A stretch of DNA of 64,000 nucleotides from Oncomelania hupensis (taxonomy: Eukaryota; Mollusca; Gastropoda; Littorinimorpha; Pomatiopsidae): positions 48,064,534 through 48,128,533 of the forward strand of contig CM072515.1 of NCBI GenBank assembly GCA_036898135.1, in the 5' to 3' direction. The notes under the pieces are model-generated. The model saw only the letters and a list, made by a program, of their open reading frames with translations. It did no database searches and had not been told where the DNA came from. Of the stretch, positions 10,627 to 20,830 are shown piece by piece; the stretch's first letter is position 1; each line of letters starts with the position of its first letter. The translations under genes and the position numbers were made by a program.

Positions 10627-10752
10627 CTGGCCCTGTCATTGTAGGCATCCAAAAAGCTTAGCGTCGACGCCCATCTCCAATGCTTTTGTGGCTTGGCACC
10701 CGCCCCACTACGCTTTTCTTTTTCTTTTTTATTTCTGGTGTAGGAATCGCGA
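10627..10752 (-). pseudogene. Orphan second copy of the MADF exon
   Basis: On the minus strand this reads LRDSYTRNKKEKEKRSGAGA, then KPQKHWRWASTLSFLDAYND-RAR, and ends with the same GCCAG|GTACAG donor as the real MADF exon 2 at 12588-12747 (LRDTYARNKKEQEKRSGAGA). It lies downstream of the terminal exon of the MADF gene and lacks its own 5' part, so it cannot be used in the visible transcript. It is a diverged copy of the same exon, from duplication or a nested relative. Confidence 0.75.
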
Positions 10753-10978
10753 AGGGGTGTGGGGGTGGATGGGTGTGTGCGTTTGCGACAACTCATACAT
10801 GTAAGAGTACTAAGCAAAGTTCAAAGTTTTATTCAATTTCAAGTAGAGTGCATACAAAAATAAACATGAACAACATTAGCCCGAACATTGTGCACTAGGT
10901 GTCTCCATGAGTAATGTCTATGGCCTGTACAGTTCTGTCATTGCCATGCCATAGGCAACACTAATGGAGGCACTTTCT

Positions 10979-11363
10979 TCACTTGTAACAGTGCATGCAG
11001 GAACAGTCTGTGTCACTGTCAGAGGCAGGGGGGTAATGGGGATTGAGAGGGGTGTTCTCAGCATTGAAAAGCAGCTGTTGCACTTGGACTTGAACAAGGG
11101 CCTGAATGTTGAGAGGCAACATGCGCACTCTGGACGCGCAACTGTCGAAAAATTTATCCAAGGCGTCTCCGTGGGCATTTACTAGGTGGCTTTCAATCAC
11201 CTTTTGGCTGTTGCTGTGGCCGACGAGCAAATCGTCAATCGCTTTAAATACCTTGGTGCTTTGGTTCTCTTCTCCTGTCTGCCGGCTGCGTTTGGCACCA
11301 CTATGAGTCGGACCTCTCGGCTTACGGGGTGCAGGCGGTGGCATTATGGTCCTTTCGCTGCTC
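10979..11363 (-). CDS. Harbinger MADF/BESS protein, exon 4 (BESS motif)
   Basis: Acceptor TTTTTTATCAG, then SSERTIMPPPAPRKPRG, a polar linker, and the C-terminal LDKFFDSCASRVRMLPLN followed by IQALVQVQVQQLLF, which matches the BESS protein-interaction motif that accompanies MADF domains. Stop at 10979. BESS motifs mediate self-association or partner binding, so this may contact the transposase; that is inference. Confidence 0.85.
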
Positions 11364-11679
11364 CTGATAAAAAAATAAGTTAATTTGTAATGTTACGTGT
11401 AAAATCATAAACAATAAATAGTGGAAAAAAGATGCGATGCAGGAGCCTGATTTGACGAGGTCCGGACACTGATTCTAACGTACCACTCAGTTTTCTGATC
11501 GGTAGAAGCGGAATCTAATTTATAAACTGTATATTTATAAATATGGTATATAATTATCTATTTTCTAAAGTAATGCAGTGTAAATACTAAGTGCACTTAA
11601 GTAATATCAAACTTTTGAACAATGTACAAGTACAGTGTATCCCGCCTTCACTATGGATTTAGTCATGTACCTCGCGCAC

Positions 11680-11718
<39 letters not shown>

Positions 11719-12040
11719 CAATAATAATAATGCATTTTTCCTGGGAAATTTATTCAGGTCGCCTCTTGTAAAGCGCCCGTACGTCTGGGCGCGGCCGGGA
11801 TTCAATAACCAGACCTTTGGATCTGGAGCCAGTGTGCTATGACTGTTAGTTATATCCAGGTGGATTCTATGCTGTTCTCTTTCTTGTGTGTGCGTGTCTG
11901 TGTGTGCTCTCAACCCCACCCCTACCCAGCCATCCCCCCTTCACTAGAGGCTAATTATGTTGGAACAACAACTACAAACCAAACAAGCAGTAGAAGGAGG
12001 GCGACACATTTGAGAAGTTCTAAGGTAAATGGCAAGCTAC

Positions 12041-12154
12041 CTGTCACTAAGCGCATCAGACTCAGGCTCAACATCCTCCTCGCTGTCCTCTTGAAGCTCG
12101 ATCTGGCTGCTCTGGCTGCTTAGGCTGCTATCATCGTCGATGTTGGAGTCCGTG
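12041..12154 (-). CDS. Harbinger MADF/BESS protein, exon 3 (acidic linker)
   Basis: 114 nt between TTTTGCAG and GTAGCTTG. It encodes STDSNIDDDSSLSSQSSQIE and continues with an E/D-rich stretch. The phase fits exon 2 (AG|C) and exon 4 (AG|G). The GTAGCT donor is weak but the reading frame is uninterrupted. Confidence 0.82.
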
Positions 12155-12587
12155 CTGCAAAATAAAAATGTGTTCGAGTCACTGTACTGGGTGTGTGTGC
12201 ATGTGTGTTGGATGAAGTGACATTTTCTTGCGGGGTTGGGAGTGGGTGGGTTGGTTAATTATTGTGGTTCGAATTGTGGGCCTACCGTACATGCAGGGAG
12301 GATATCCGAATGTCAGGTCATTTCAAAATATCTGATGCTGTCATGCGGCATTTGCTACAACACAATCCACTATGTTAAACCTTTTTTTGTCGACGCGGCA
12401 TAGGACGCGACAAACATTGTCTCCAGACTGGACCTCAGACAAAGGGTTATAAAAAAAAGACCAGTAGGGGCACGTACCCATTCACAGTAAGTGAACATCG
12501 TCAAAACCCCGCTTCGTGTTTAAGTACTAGTAGGGGTGTGCGTTTCTGGTTTAGTTTTACTGATTTGTCACTAAAGGCCTACTGTAC

Positions 12588-12747
12588 CTGGCGTTGTCAC
12601 TTGGGCAATCCTGGAGAAAACGGAGGGTGCCTGCCCACCTCCAAGGCTTTGGTTGTTTCGCGCCCGCCCCGCTGCGTTTTTCTTGCTCCTTTTTGTTGCG
12701 GGCGTACGTATCCCGTAGGTTCTTCCATTTTTTTTTAACGACTTCTC
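12588..12747 (-). CDS. Harbinger MADF/BESS protein, exon 2 (MADF second half)
   Basis: 160 nt between CTCCTTAG and GTACAG. It encodes GEVVKKKWKNLRDTYARNKK then a basic KRSGAGAK loop and PWRWAGTLRFLQD. The KxKWKNLRDxYxR and WRWxxxLxFL patterns are the hallmark of the MADF domain, a Myb/SANT-like DNA-binding fold. Confidence 0.9.
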
Positions 12748-13088
12748 CTAAGGAGAAAAAAAAAGAAAAAAATTAACAGAAGGAATGTTTTGTTGTTTAT
12801 TGTGTGTTGAGTACTACCATTTGTAACCATCGTGCTGTTTCCATTTTTGGTAGGCTAGAAAAGCAGAGGCAATACGATTTACCACTTGAAGCCCAACATC
12901 ATTCAACCATATCAAATTTCGATCGAAGCATTCGTCGTTAATGATCTTCAATCTTGATTTGTAGGTCAGTTAACAGATACATTTAGCGAAAGCTTATCAA
13001 TGGAAAAGAAACAACGACCCGGCCAAAAATCTAATTTTTCAACAACTTCAGATCTAATCTGCGAAAATAAAGACAAATAAATACGTAC

Positions 13089-13254
13089 CATCGATACCGT
13101 GCTTGTTGATTTGTGTTGCAATGCTAGCCCAGAAATTGGAGCAGAACTGCTGGTCTCGATGCCTGGCATCGCTGGCATCGTAGATGGCTGGCTGGCCTCG
13201 CACAGCCTCAATAATTAGTTCTATCTCTTCTGTAGAGAATGCAGTAGCCGGCAT
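13089..13254 (-). CDS. Harbinger MADF/BESS protein, exon 1
   Basis: ATG at 13254, giving MPATAFSTEEIELIIEAVRG and QPAIYDASDARHRDQQFCSN then FWASIATQINKHGIDG. The I-E-x-V-x-x-x-P-x-I/L-Y-D pattern is the start of a MADF domain. A GTACGTAT donor follows. The four exons total 825 nt and 274 residues without interruption. In PIF/Harbinger elements the second protein is needed to bring the transposase to DNA; the usual one has a Myb/SANT fold, to which MADF is related. Confidence 0.88.
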
Positions 13255-13516
13255 TTTGGATGCAAAAGTATTCCAAACTCTCAAGGAAATGACGTAAAAG
13301 ACTGTGCCACGCCCATTTTGTCGCGCGAAGAAATTAGAAAATTCGCTCCAGTAGGCGAAAAAATAAATTTCGCCGACGACAGAAAAAAATTCGCTTTTCG
13401 CTTCGCGTCGCGTCGCCTGAAAGGAAACACCCGTTCTTTATTTCTATGATACCGATTTTTTCTTTCGCGTCGCGTCGTCTCGCTTAGCTTCGCGTCGCGC
13501 AAAAGGAAACAAGCCT
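13255..13516 (-). repeat. Harbinger 3' end with duplicated terminal motif
   Basis: The outer end reversed is AGGCTTGTTTCCTTTTGCGC. About 80 bp inward, reversed, is CGGGTGTTTCCTTTCAGGCG followed by the same GACGCGACGCG series. Intergenic sequence between this end and the MADF start codon is short, so promoter elements of that gene probably overlap the subterminal repeats. Confidence 0.8.
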
Positions 13517-14518
13517 TTATGCTTTAAAGACTGCAATCATCATCAAAAATGTCAACAAAATTATAACCATTTTCAGCCTTTACTCATTATATTAAATAAA
13601 TTAAAACTACCTATCTCAATCTCAAGTATTGTATATCCAGAAGAACATTCTGATTGGTCATTGAGCTTAATGCTCATAGATTTAATTAGAAGTCATGAAT
13701 TATTCACTTTCTTCTAATGTTTTGTTTGTTTGCTCATAGATTTAATTAAGTCATGAATTATTCAATTTCTTCTGTTTTGTTTGTTTGTTGTTTTAATTTT
13801 TTACAATTAGTCTAGCCATTTTTTTTAAAATTAATTTTTTTGTACCTATTTTATTTAATTAAGCATTATTAGTTTCAATAAATATTTATTAATTATTTAT
13901 TTTGGTTTGGGAGGGGAGGGGAGGGAAGGTGGGGGGGGAATATTTATTAATTTGTTTTAATTTTGGTTGTTTGTTTGTTTGTTTGTTTGTTTTTTTTTTT
14001 TTTTTAAATAATAATTATTATTATTATTTTATCATATTAAATTTATTATTATATTTTTTTTATTTTTTATTTTTTTATATTATTTTTTTTTTAATGGGGT
14101 GTGGAGGGGTAAGGGCCTGGAGGCCAAACTTCAACTTTCTGTAAGACGCAAACTGACATTTATAAATACTTCATTCTTCACAGGTGAAGTTGAAAGGTTC
14201 CACTGTTTATTTATTTATTTTAAAAAAATTGTTTCTTAATGTGAACTAATTGTTATAAGGGAATGTATGTTGTTAAAAATGTATGTGTATGTCAGTAGTA
14301 TGATAATTTTTATGGTTTGATAATGTGAAAAATATCTATGATGTGCGCATGGTAGATTTCGTAATTTGTTTATGTTACACCAGTACAACTTATGTTAATG
14401 TGATGAATAAAATTTGATACAACAACAACAACAAAAAACATCATCATCCATACAAACCTTTAAACACAAGCACCAATACCAAAGACAAGGAAGAAGAAAA
14501 GCAGGCAGTGAAACTTAC
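13517..14518. other. CYB5R4 intron, AT-rich, tandem duplication
   Basis: A unit of about 60 bp (TGCTCATAGATTTAATTA...) is repeated in tandem at about 13671-13730 and 13731-13792. The rest is T-rich with short ATT and TTTG repeats. No exon seen. Confidence 0.55.
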
Positions 14519-14710
14519 GTGTTGGCGTCGGTGGAAATGGTGGGTATTATTATACTAGGTATAGGTAGGAGTTTGCCAGTGTTGGGCTTGGGCACAAACT
14601 CTTTGATCTGTTTAATGTTGATCAGCTGCTGGATGTGCTCTTTGCTGATGCGACCTGTCATGTATCCTTTCACTGATGTCTCCTGGGTCAGGATGTGTGT
14701 CACCTCAAAG
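14519..14710 (-). CDS. CYB5R4: CYB5R4 exon, NADH-binding subdomain
   Basis: 192 nt between TTTGTTTTAG and GTAAGTTT. It encodes FEVTHILTQETSVKGYMTGR then ISKEHIQQLINIKQIKEFVP and a proline/isoleucine-rich tail ending STDANT. The first half matches the family segment VEFVLSxP...GHIS..LL before the CGP motif. The extended tail begins the lineage-specific linker continued by the 45-nt exon. A long (AAT)n array sits in the adjacent intron at about 14718-14778. Confidence 0.9.
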
Positions 14711-14718
14711 CTAAAACA

Positions 14719-14781
<63 letters not shown>

Positions 14782-14879
14782 TAATAATAATGATAATCAT
14801 AATCATAAATAATAATGATAATCATAATAATAAATAATAATGATAATCATAATAATAATAATAATGGAACTTATGTACG

Positions 14880-15190
14880 CACTTTTCTCTAAAATCAGAT
14901 TCAAGGTAAATACCCAACATACATGCTTACATGTTACACACTAGTACACACAGCAAGCCCACATTCATCACTCAAATGCTTGTAATATAAAGGAAGGGAG
15001 AATCACTATTAGAACATAGAAAGTAAATTAGTGTGTTACTATTTACAGTTAGCTTGACTGCAAATGGTACAATTATTAAGGGAGGAAGAAACCCGAGTAC
15101 CCAGAGAAAACCCTCATGACCTAATAAGTCTCATACCAAAGTAAAATATTTTGTTGCAAGTGTGGATTGAACCAACAAACTTACTTAAGC
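14880..15190 (-). mobile_element. SINE copy and CR1-like tail fragments
   Basis: Shares the AACCCGAGTACCCAGAGAAAA and ATAAGTCTCATACC segments with repeats near 6380 and 37260. Just beyond it, at about 15245-15310 on the plus strand, ESSSKKAFRKQLKTFLFDY and a stop resemble the extreme C-terminus of CR1/L2-type retrotransposon ORF2. Both are intronic. Confidence 0.5.
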
Positions 15191-15546
15191 CTTAAAAGAT
15201 AGCAATCATCATCAATAAAACCTTAACACAATCCCCAATACTACTGGAAGAGTCTTCTTCAAAGAAAGCATTCAGAAAGCAGCTGAAAACCTTCCTCTTT
15301 GACTACTGATATTGGCACAAGTAAAAAAAAAAAAAAGTAAAAAAAATCCCCTCTTCTTATTTTTCAGTCATTATATTTCTGAGTGCACTGAGCATGCTAC
15401 CATAGAATGCAGAAAATACAGTACAAGTGTTCAACATTAACATCATTGGAAATTAAGGGCCTATTAGGCCACCCCAAAACCCAACAAAACATGGAATTGG
15501 GTCCAGAAACACACCACAAACCAAAGCAATGCAAATAGGCACGTAC

Positions 15547-15629
15547 TTGTCACATTTTTCAGCCAGTTGTTCAAACTGCACTTTCCACATGATGTCCACA
15601 AACATCTTGTTGTAAAACACCAGTGACAC
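15547..15629 (-). CDS. CYB5R4: CYB5R4 exon, NADH-binding subdomain start
   Basis: Encodes VSLVFYNKMFVDIMWKVQFE then QLAEKCD, matching family VKLMFFNKTEDDIIW. The donor is GTACGT. The acceptor is ambiguous: TTACAG at 15634 or the CAAG four bases further in. The inner one keeps frame with the preceding exon (…HPEVK|VSLVF), so it is used here. Confidence 0.85.
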
Positions 15630-15875
15630 CTTGCTGTAACACAAACAATTAAATGTATTCATTCACTCAGGATGAAATAATTTAGCATGTCGCATTCCCA
15701 ACAGATGGGCAGTTCAAATGGGATAGCAATAAAATTATACTGACGTACTTGCATTCAATACTACCTTTTCAACTCCTAATACAAAGATAAGTGTTCACAG
15801 AAAAAAAAAGCAAAATCCATAACAACACTAAAATGTTTGGTGTAACATTGCAGTCTATACATGAGAATAGATACA

Positions 15876-16770
15876 GACATGCCTACCCCCCAAATTTTTA
15901 GGAGTAACGACTTGGGACAAAAAGCGTAACATTTTGAGGGAAAATTGTAAAAAGCATATTCACACCGCGATCGATCTATCGGTCTTTAAATTCATTATAT
16001 TTCTACATCAAATACTAACAATCTTGCAATCTTGTCTCTTCGACTTTTTCTTTGGCGACAAAAAATCCTGTGATCTGTACACTTTTTGTCTTACTTTGTT
16101 TTTTCTCCGCATCTTTGTGCAGTTGTGTGGCAATGGGTTTAGCACAATCATGTGCCCCTCCATGACTGCACTTAAAATGGCGGTCACAAATCTTGCAAAG
16201 GACCCACCCCGCTCCTTTGTGTGATGGTCCTAAACATTTCCAGGTCACAGCGTACTCTGGTTTATATTTATGTTCACGTCCTGGAATCTTTTTCTTAGCT
16301 GCTGGTTTAGCAGTGGTGACATCACAATTGAAATCCTCGTCGCTGACGCTATCAGTATCACGAACACGCTTCATTTTAATTACTCTACTCGGCAAGCGTC
16401 TGTCTGGGCCAGTGGGGAAATGTTGCAAATTCCCTAGTAACGTAGAAAAGCTAGTGTTCCAGCAACTGGTGCGATTGTAGCTATAAAAGTTAGCTTGCTC
16501 ACGATTGGTTATTAAGCTAGGTAACCAATGAAAAGCCGCGGTTGAAAGCACACTGATTGGCTTCTAGCTCTATTAGCCTTTTACAACTGAGCCCTAGTGC
16601 ACAAAGGCAATGTGCAGAGAAAATAGCAATAAAAAAATCGGAACAAACACCAACCGAAAAATCGTAGTTTTTGCGTTAGGAAAATCGTAGTGAAATTAGG
16701 GAAATCGTAAAAATCGTAGTAAGGGTTGAAAATCATAACAAAATACGCCTAAATCGTAACGGTAGGCAGG
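15876..16770 (-). mobile_element. hAT deletion derivative keeping the N-terminal zinc finger
   Basis: Ends CAGACATGCCTACC (left) and, reversed, GACCTGCCTACC (right) are similar to the hAT at 21828-23188. Subterminal DNA on the right has repeated AAATCGTA motifs. It encodes a 118-residue minus-strand protein from ATG at about 16373 with a BED/TTF-like zinc finger and then stops. No clear 8-bp duplication was found. The catalytic and dimerisation parts are absent, so it is non-autonomous. Confidence 0.65.
16015..16373 (-). pseudogene. hAT N-terminal zinc-finger fragment
   Basis: MKRVRDTDSVSDEDFNCDV, a basic patch, then WVLCKICDRHFKCSHGGAHD and CAKPIATQLHK. The C-x2-C...H...H arrangement after a W-containing stretch is the usual hAT DNA-binding finger. 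The frame stops after VEETRLQDC. It could still be translated as a short DNA-binding protein. Confidence 0.65.
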
Positions 16771-16865
16771 TCATATTTGCTACCCAGAATGTAATTTCTT
16801 ATTATCTAAGATAATAAGAAATTACATAAGATAATAATAAATTACATTCTGGGTAGCAAATATGA
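16771..16865. repeat. Compound palindrome abutting the hAT right end
   Basis: Outer arms of 27 bp are perfect (16771-16797 and 16839-16865, TCATATTTGCTACCCAGAAT...). An inner hairpin ATTTCTTATTATCT / ATAATAAGAAAT occupies 16792-16825. It can fold as one long hairpin or as two nested ones. Confidence 0.85.
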
Positions 16866-19563
16866 GCCTAAACATCATACATATGTACTGTGTACTGAAC
16901 AAATTGTGGTTGCTTCTCTCACACTCCATACTGGCACAGGTTGTGTACTTTTTTTATTGTTCTATACTGGCAGATTTGTACGAGATACTAAAAAAAAAAA
17001 AAAAAATTTAAACAAGAACTGTAGTAGAGACTTGAAAGTTTAGGTCCATAAAAAAATTAGAATGGACTAGCCAATAGCCAAGTTTGATAGAATTATCTTT
17101 GCTATTTACTGATTTATAACCAACCCCTTCTACACCCCCCCCCCCCCCTCCCCCTACTTAAATTTGCACATCCCATTCCCAATTTTTAAAAAAAAGTTAC
17201 AAATAGTAAAAGGGAGGCAACAATTCATTAACAGACCTTTTCCTGATTGTTGTGGAAAACAGAGTTACCTCCCTCTAATTGTAGTGCGTACCTAGTTTTG
17301 AAATTATGCATCATCTTCATCATCTTTCTCAACACCACTTTGTCCACTAGTAACACTTTTAGCACCCCCTTCCATGTTAGAAGCCCACTCTCTTTGTAAC
17401 AACAGTAGTCAATGCCAGATGAACATTGCAAGCATACTCTAAAATGAAAATATAAGAGGTTTTTCCATCTTAGCTTCTTCGTATACTATGTTAAGTCTAC
17501 ACACTGCAACTTCCGAAAGTACATGTATGCGTATGTCAGTATGAAAGCATTGTGCGCTGGCACTATGCTATAGTGTAGCAAAGTATAGAAAGAGTTAAAA
17601 ATAGCTTACCGAACGCAACCATCTAGTTAGATACGTTAACTGGGTGTATTCACATGCACACACACAAATATATCATAGCACATGACCACAATGTGCTCCG
17701 TCTTCATAGCTATTTTCAGTTTGGTGCTCAACTGTATTCCACTGCACTGAGTGTGTTCACACATGCTCCAGAAGAAGGGATCTGTGGCCTATCAATGTTA
17801 ATAAAATTATGATTCTAGCTTTGTAAAATAACACAGTAAAAAGTGATAATGTGACCAGCAGTATTTTTTATGAGTGAGTTAGTGTGTTTGTCAGTATGTA
17901 TGAGTTCATTTACCTGTAATCTTATTCATTCTGTCTTGATTGCATTAGTGTTGATAAGAGAGGTAATGATGATGATGAGGAAGAGGGAAGTAAGAAGTAT
18001 ATAATTAAGGTAATTTTTGAGTTGACAGTCATTTCCCTTAGTTGTGTTTTTATCTAATAGGCTAATGATATCATCAGTAATTTTTCTTATTAGTAATTTA
18101 GCAAGTAATATAAACTGCTTTTATTGCTCAGAGAAATCTGATTATTTTGTGATTAGTTTTGAAAGAAGGGTATACATTTAGAGATGCCAACCTGCAGAAA
18201 AATCTGTCAGTGAGAAATTTATAAATTGTCAGTAGATTTAAAATTTTGTCAGTAGACAAGAGGGAGCACAGGTCCAGGATTGAGATTTCTTATTAAAAAT
18301 CATATCGGAAAAATCAAAGATGACTGACCTCCGCAAAAGAATTCTATAATAATCTGTGGTAAAACTTGACCCCGACCGAAGTCAGAAGGATAAGTGATGT
18401 CAGTTCGCAAAATTTTTAACATCAACCTTCTACGAATCAGAATCAGGTACAGCACAATGTTAGAGTTAATTAAAATAAATCGCTGTAAAGTTGTGTATCG
18501 GCATAAAAATTTAAAAAAAAGGTAAATCTCATTGATTTCTTTGCATTGTTTTGTCTGCTGCTGCTGTTTTAGCGCAGCTAACAAGGTTGTGAACTACGAT
18601 ATGCAATAAGTTAAACTAATCAAATAGATTTATTACCTTATAAGGTCGTTATATAATATGCTGCATTATTTTATACTTTTAATCATATATATTTAATCAC
18701 TTTGCTATAATCCTCAGAAGCAAGACATTCTGAAATGGCTTCATGCTGACAGAGAATTTGTAGGCCTTTTAAAGTATTTGCTTTTAGGTGAATAACTCAG
18801 TGTATCATTATTATTACTATTAGTATGGTTGTACTGGAAAATATATTTGCCCTTTTCATTATTGGGACAATAATTTTATCTTTTCGCTGTTCTTAGATTT
18901 TGAGTATGTTCACAATAAACATTTTAAAAATAATTGTTTTGTGCATTCTTTTGATTTATGTAATGTGGTCTCTAGTTATTTTCTATTAATGTTTATATTA
19001 TCTTTTTAACCTTTATTTAGTTAATGTAATATGGAATTTTAATATACTTTTGAGAATAGTAAGTGAGAATGAAACACAGAATGAAGATTGTTAGTAAGTA
19101 TGGGTTTTATGTTGTGTGTTTCAGGGCTTCTTTCCTTCCTTTCTTAGTTTCTTCATTAATCGAACCCTTAATTTAAAGTATTGTCGTACCTTATGCAAAA
19201 CTGTATCTCTTTTGGAAAATAAAAGATTCACAGGGTAAAACCAACAAAACTCCTTGTTTGGACTGGATTAATTCTTCTACCTATCCCTGTCCTTCTTCTT
19301 TAATCAGTTTATAGTCCCCTCTCTTCCCGTAAGGATTTTCAGAGAGGAGATTATCCCTGTCCTGTCACAATAAATCAAATATAAACAATTCAAGCAGTTG
19401 GCTAATAAGTCAATTTATCAAGTACTATCCATTTTTATTACTGACTACCTTTACTATCAACCCTGGACACGGAAGAACAACAAAGATTTTTTTTTAAAAA
19501 GAATGCACATGTGAATCAATCAATGAAGAAATCAAACAATGAATGCTATGAAATGACTGACAC
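16866..19563. other. CYB5R4 intron without recognised elements
   Basis: AT-rich, with poly-A near 16990 and poly-C near 17139. Short open frames are not convincing. I saw no exon bounded by good splice sites in either orientation. Confidence 0.45.
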
Positions 19564-19715
19564 TTTGACTTCTGGATGGTCAATGCAAGCGAAGTAGATG
19601 AGACGTATCATGGGAGTGATGCCAGTGCCTGCAGCAAGACATATCAAGTGAGTCTCCCCTGCCACTTGTGACATGCAGAATGACCCGGAACTGTCGCAGA
19701 TGTCTATTGGGTCTC
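19564..19715 (-). CDS. CYB5R4: CYB5R4 exon with AAGTGITPM motif
   Basis: 152 nt after GTTGTTTCAG. It encodes DPIDICDSSGSFCMSQVAGE then THLICLAAGTGITPMIRLIY. AAGTGITPM is the signature nucleotide-binding motif of the ferredoxin-NADP reductase fold, identical in type to human AAGTGFTPM. The donor is the weak AAA|GTGTCA, chosen because it gives the correct phase and the expected EVK-VSLVFYN join. Confidence 0.93.
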
Positions 19716-20009
19716 CTGAAACAACACCATCCCATTTACAGTTAGCCAAAATAGACCTACACAGTTCTCAGACAAACACATTTTGAAATAAATTTCTCAA
19801 ACCAGTTGAAACATGCAGAACAAGTTGTCTATGTAGACACAGCGCCTTCTGAAAACCATTTATATTTAAACACTAGTTCTCCTTTCACACTTACATTTTT
19901 TGTTTGTTTAAATATTTATTCAAAATGGACCAGGCATTACAAAAACCGAATAAGTGCATCTCCAAATGAACAGAACTTATTGTCCACTGAAAATACATTG
20001 GCATAACCT

Positions 20010-20120
20010 GATCACATCTTCACTTCCTTGCACTGGTTTCTTGTTGCTTGGAGGATTCACTACAAAATTCGCCTCTTCGTTAACCAGTTTTCCATAAAAC
20101 CCGCACACCTACAAAGATCA
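20010..20120 (+). mobile_element. CR1/L2-like ORF2 C-terminal fragment
   Basis: In one frame: DHIFTSLHWFLVAWRIHYKI then RLFVNQFSIKPAHLQ. This resembles the DH(I/V)TP.L..LHWLPV..RI.YK segment after the reverse transcriptase in CR1/L2-type elements. It is a short truncated fragment in an intron. Confidence 0.6.
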
Positions 20121-20414
20121 ATGAGCATAAATTATAGTGGAATGTACTGAGAAGAACACAAACTGATAACTGAATATTTGTCTAAACATTTTTTTTTAAA
20201 AAAAACCTAAATGTTCAGCTTCTATATTCCTCCTTGCTATCCCTGGGCCTAGGAAGGTAAAAACAAAGCTCATACCACTGAAACAAATGCAGCAGTATTT
20301 CAGCTACACCTTAGCAATTGTTCTCTTTAGCACTGCAATTATGTCTGTGGGTGCAGAAATATAAATGTAAGCTCGTTACAGGTCATACAATAAATACTTA
20401 ATTCATGCACGTAC

Positions 20415-20567
20415 CTGGTTTGAGCGTGTCAATGTAAGGTGTCATTGTGCCGTCAGGGTAGATCTTGATCATGAGGTAGATGGCTTTGCCTGCTGCTACA
20501 TCAGGGTCCTGTTCTTCAGATAATAATGACGGCAACACCGGGGTGTAGCTCCTTGATATCTCCACAC
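20415..20567 (-). CDS. CYB5R4: CYB5R4 exon with FAD-binding RSYTPV
   Basis: Encodes VEISRSYTPVLPSLLSEEQD then AIYLMIKIYPDGTMTPYIDT. RSYTPV is the FAD isoalloxazine/phosphate motif (RxYTP) and IYPDGTMT corresponds to the xYPxGxMS/T FAD motif of b5 reductases. Splice sites GTTACAG and GTACGTG are good and both phases match. Confidence 0.95.
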
Positions 20568-20689
20568 CTGTAACACAAAAGGAAATGACCTTAATTTTGG
20601 GCTTTCAAACTCAATCTAGAACTAGAATGTAGAAACTCAAGGAATCACCCAAAAAAAATTAAGCATGTCTGAATTAAATAAAAACTGAC

Positions 20690-20830
20690 CCTCAAATGTA
20701 TGCCTGACAGATATGTGATGGCCGATGGGAACAGGAGCCCTGCTGCCTTCTGGTACGGTGATATGCAACAGCTTGGTGTCATGGTTCACCTGTGTCACAT
20801 TTTTTACTGTACACGTTCGCCACACTGTAC
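20690..20830 (-). CDS. CYB5R4: CYB5R4 exon, start of FAD domain
   Basis: Encodes GTVWRTCTVKNVTQVNHDTK then LLHITVPEG and PVPIGHHISVRHTFEG. The HDTKLL and PxGxHI(S) patterns are the first beta strands of the b5-reductase flavin barrel. Acceptor TATGTCGCAG, donor GTCAGT. Confidence 0.93.

Larger units (their letters stand above)
8448..13516. mobile_element. Complete PIF/Harbinger transposon, 5.07 kb
   Basis: Ends AGGGCTGTTTCCTTTTGT and, reversed, AGGCTTGTTTCCTTTTGC (16 of 18 identical) are flanked by TTA at 8445-8447 and 13517-13519, the 3-bp TWA-type duplication of this superfamily. It carries convergent genes: a spliced DDE transposase (+) and a four-exon MADF/BESS protein (-), both without stops or frameshifts. 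Subterminal DNA at both ends holds repeated CGACGCG/CGACACG motifs and a second inner TTTCC motif, candidates for protein binding sites. It lies in the CYB5R4 intron between exons 8273-8317 and 14519-14710. An internal foldback element and a degraded 5S-like SINE are nested inside it. Confidence 0.92.
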
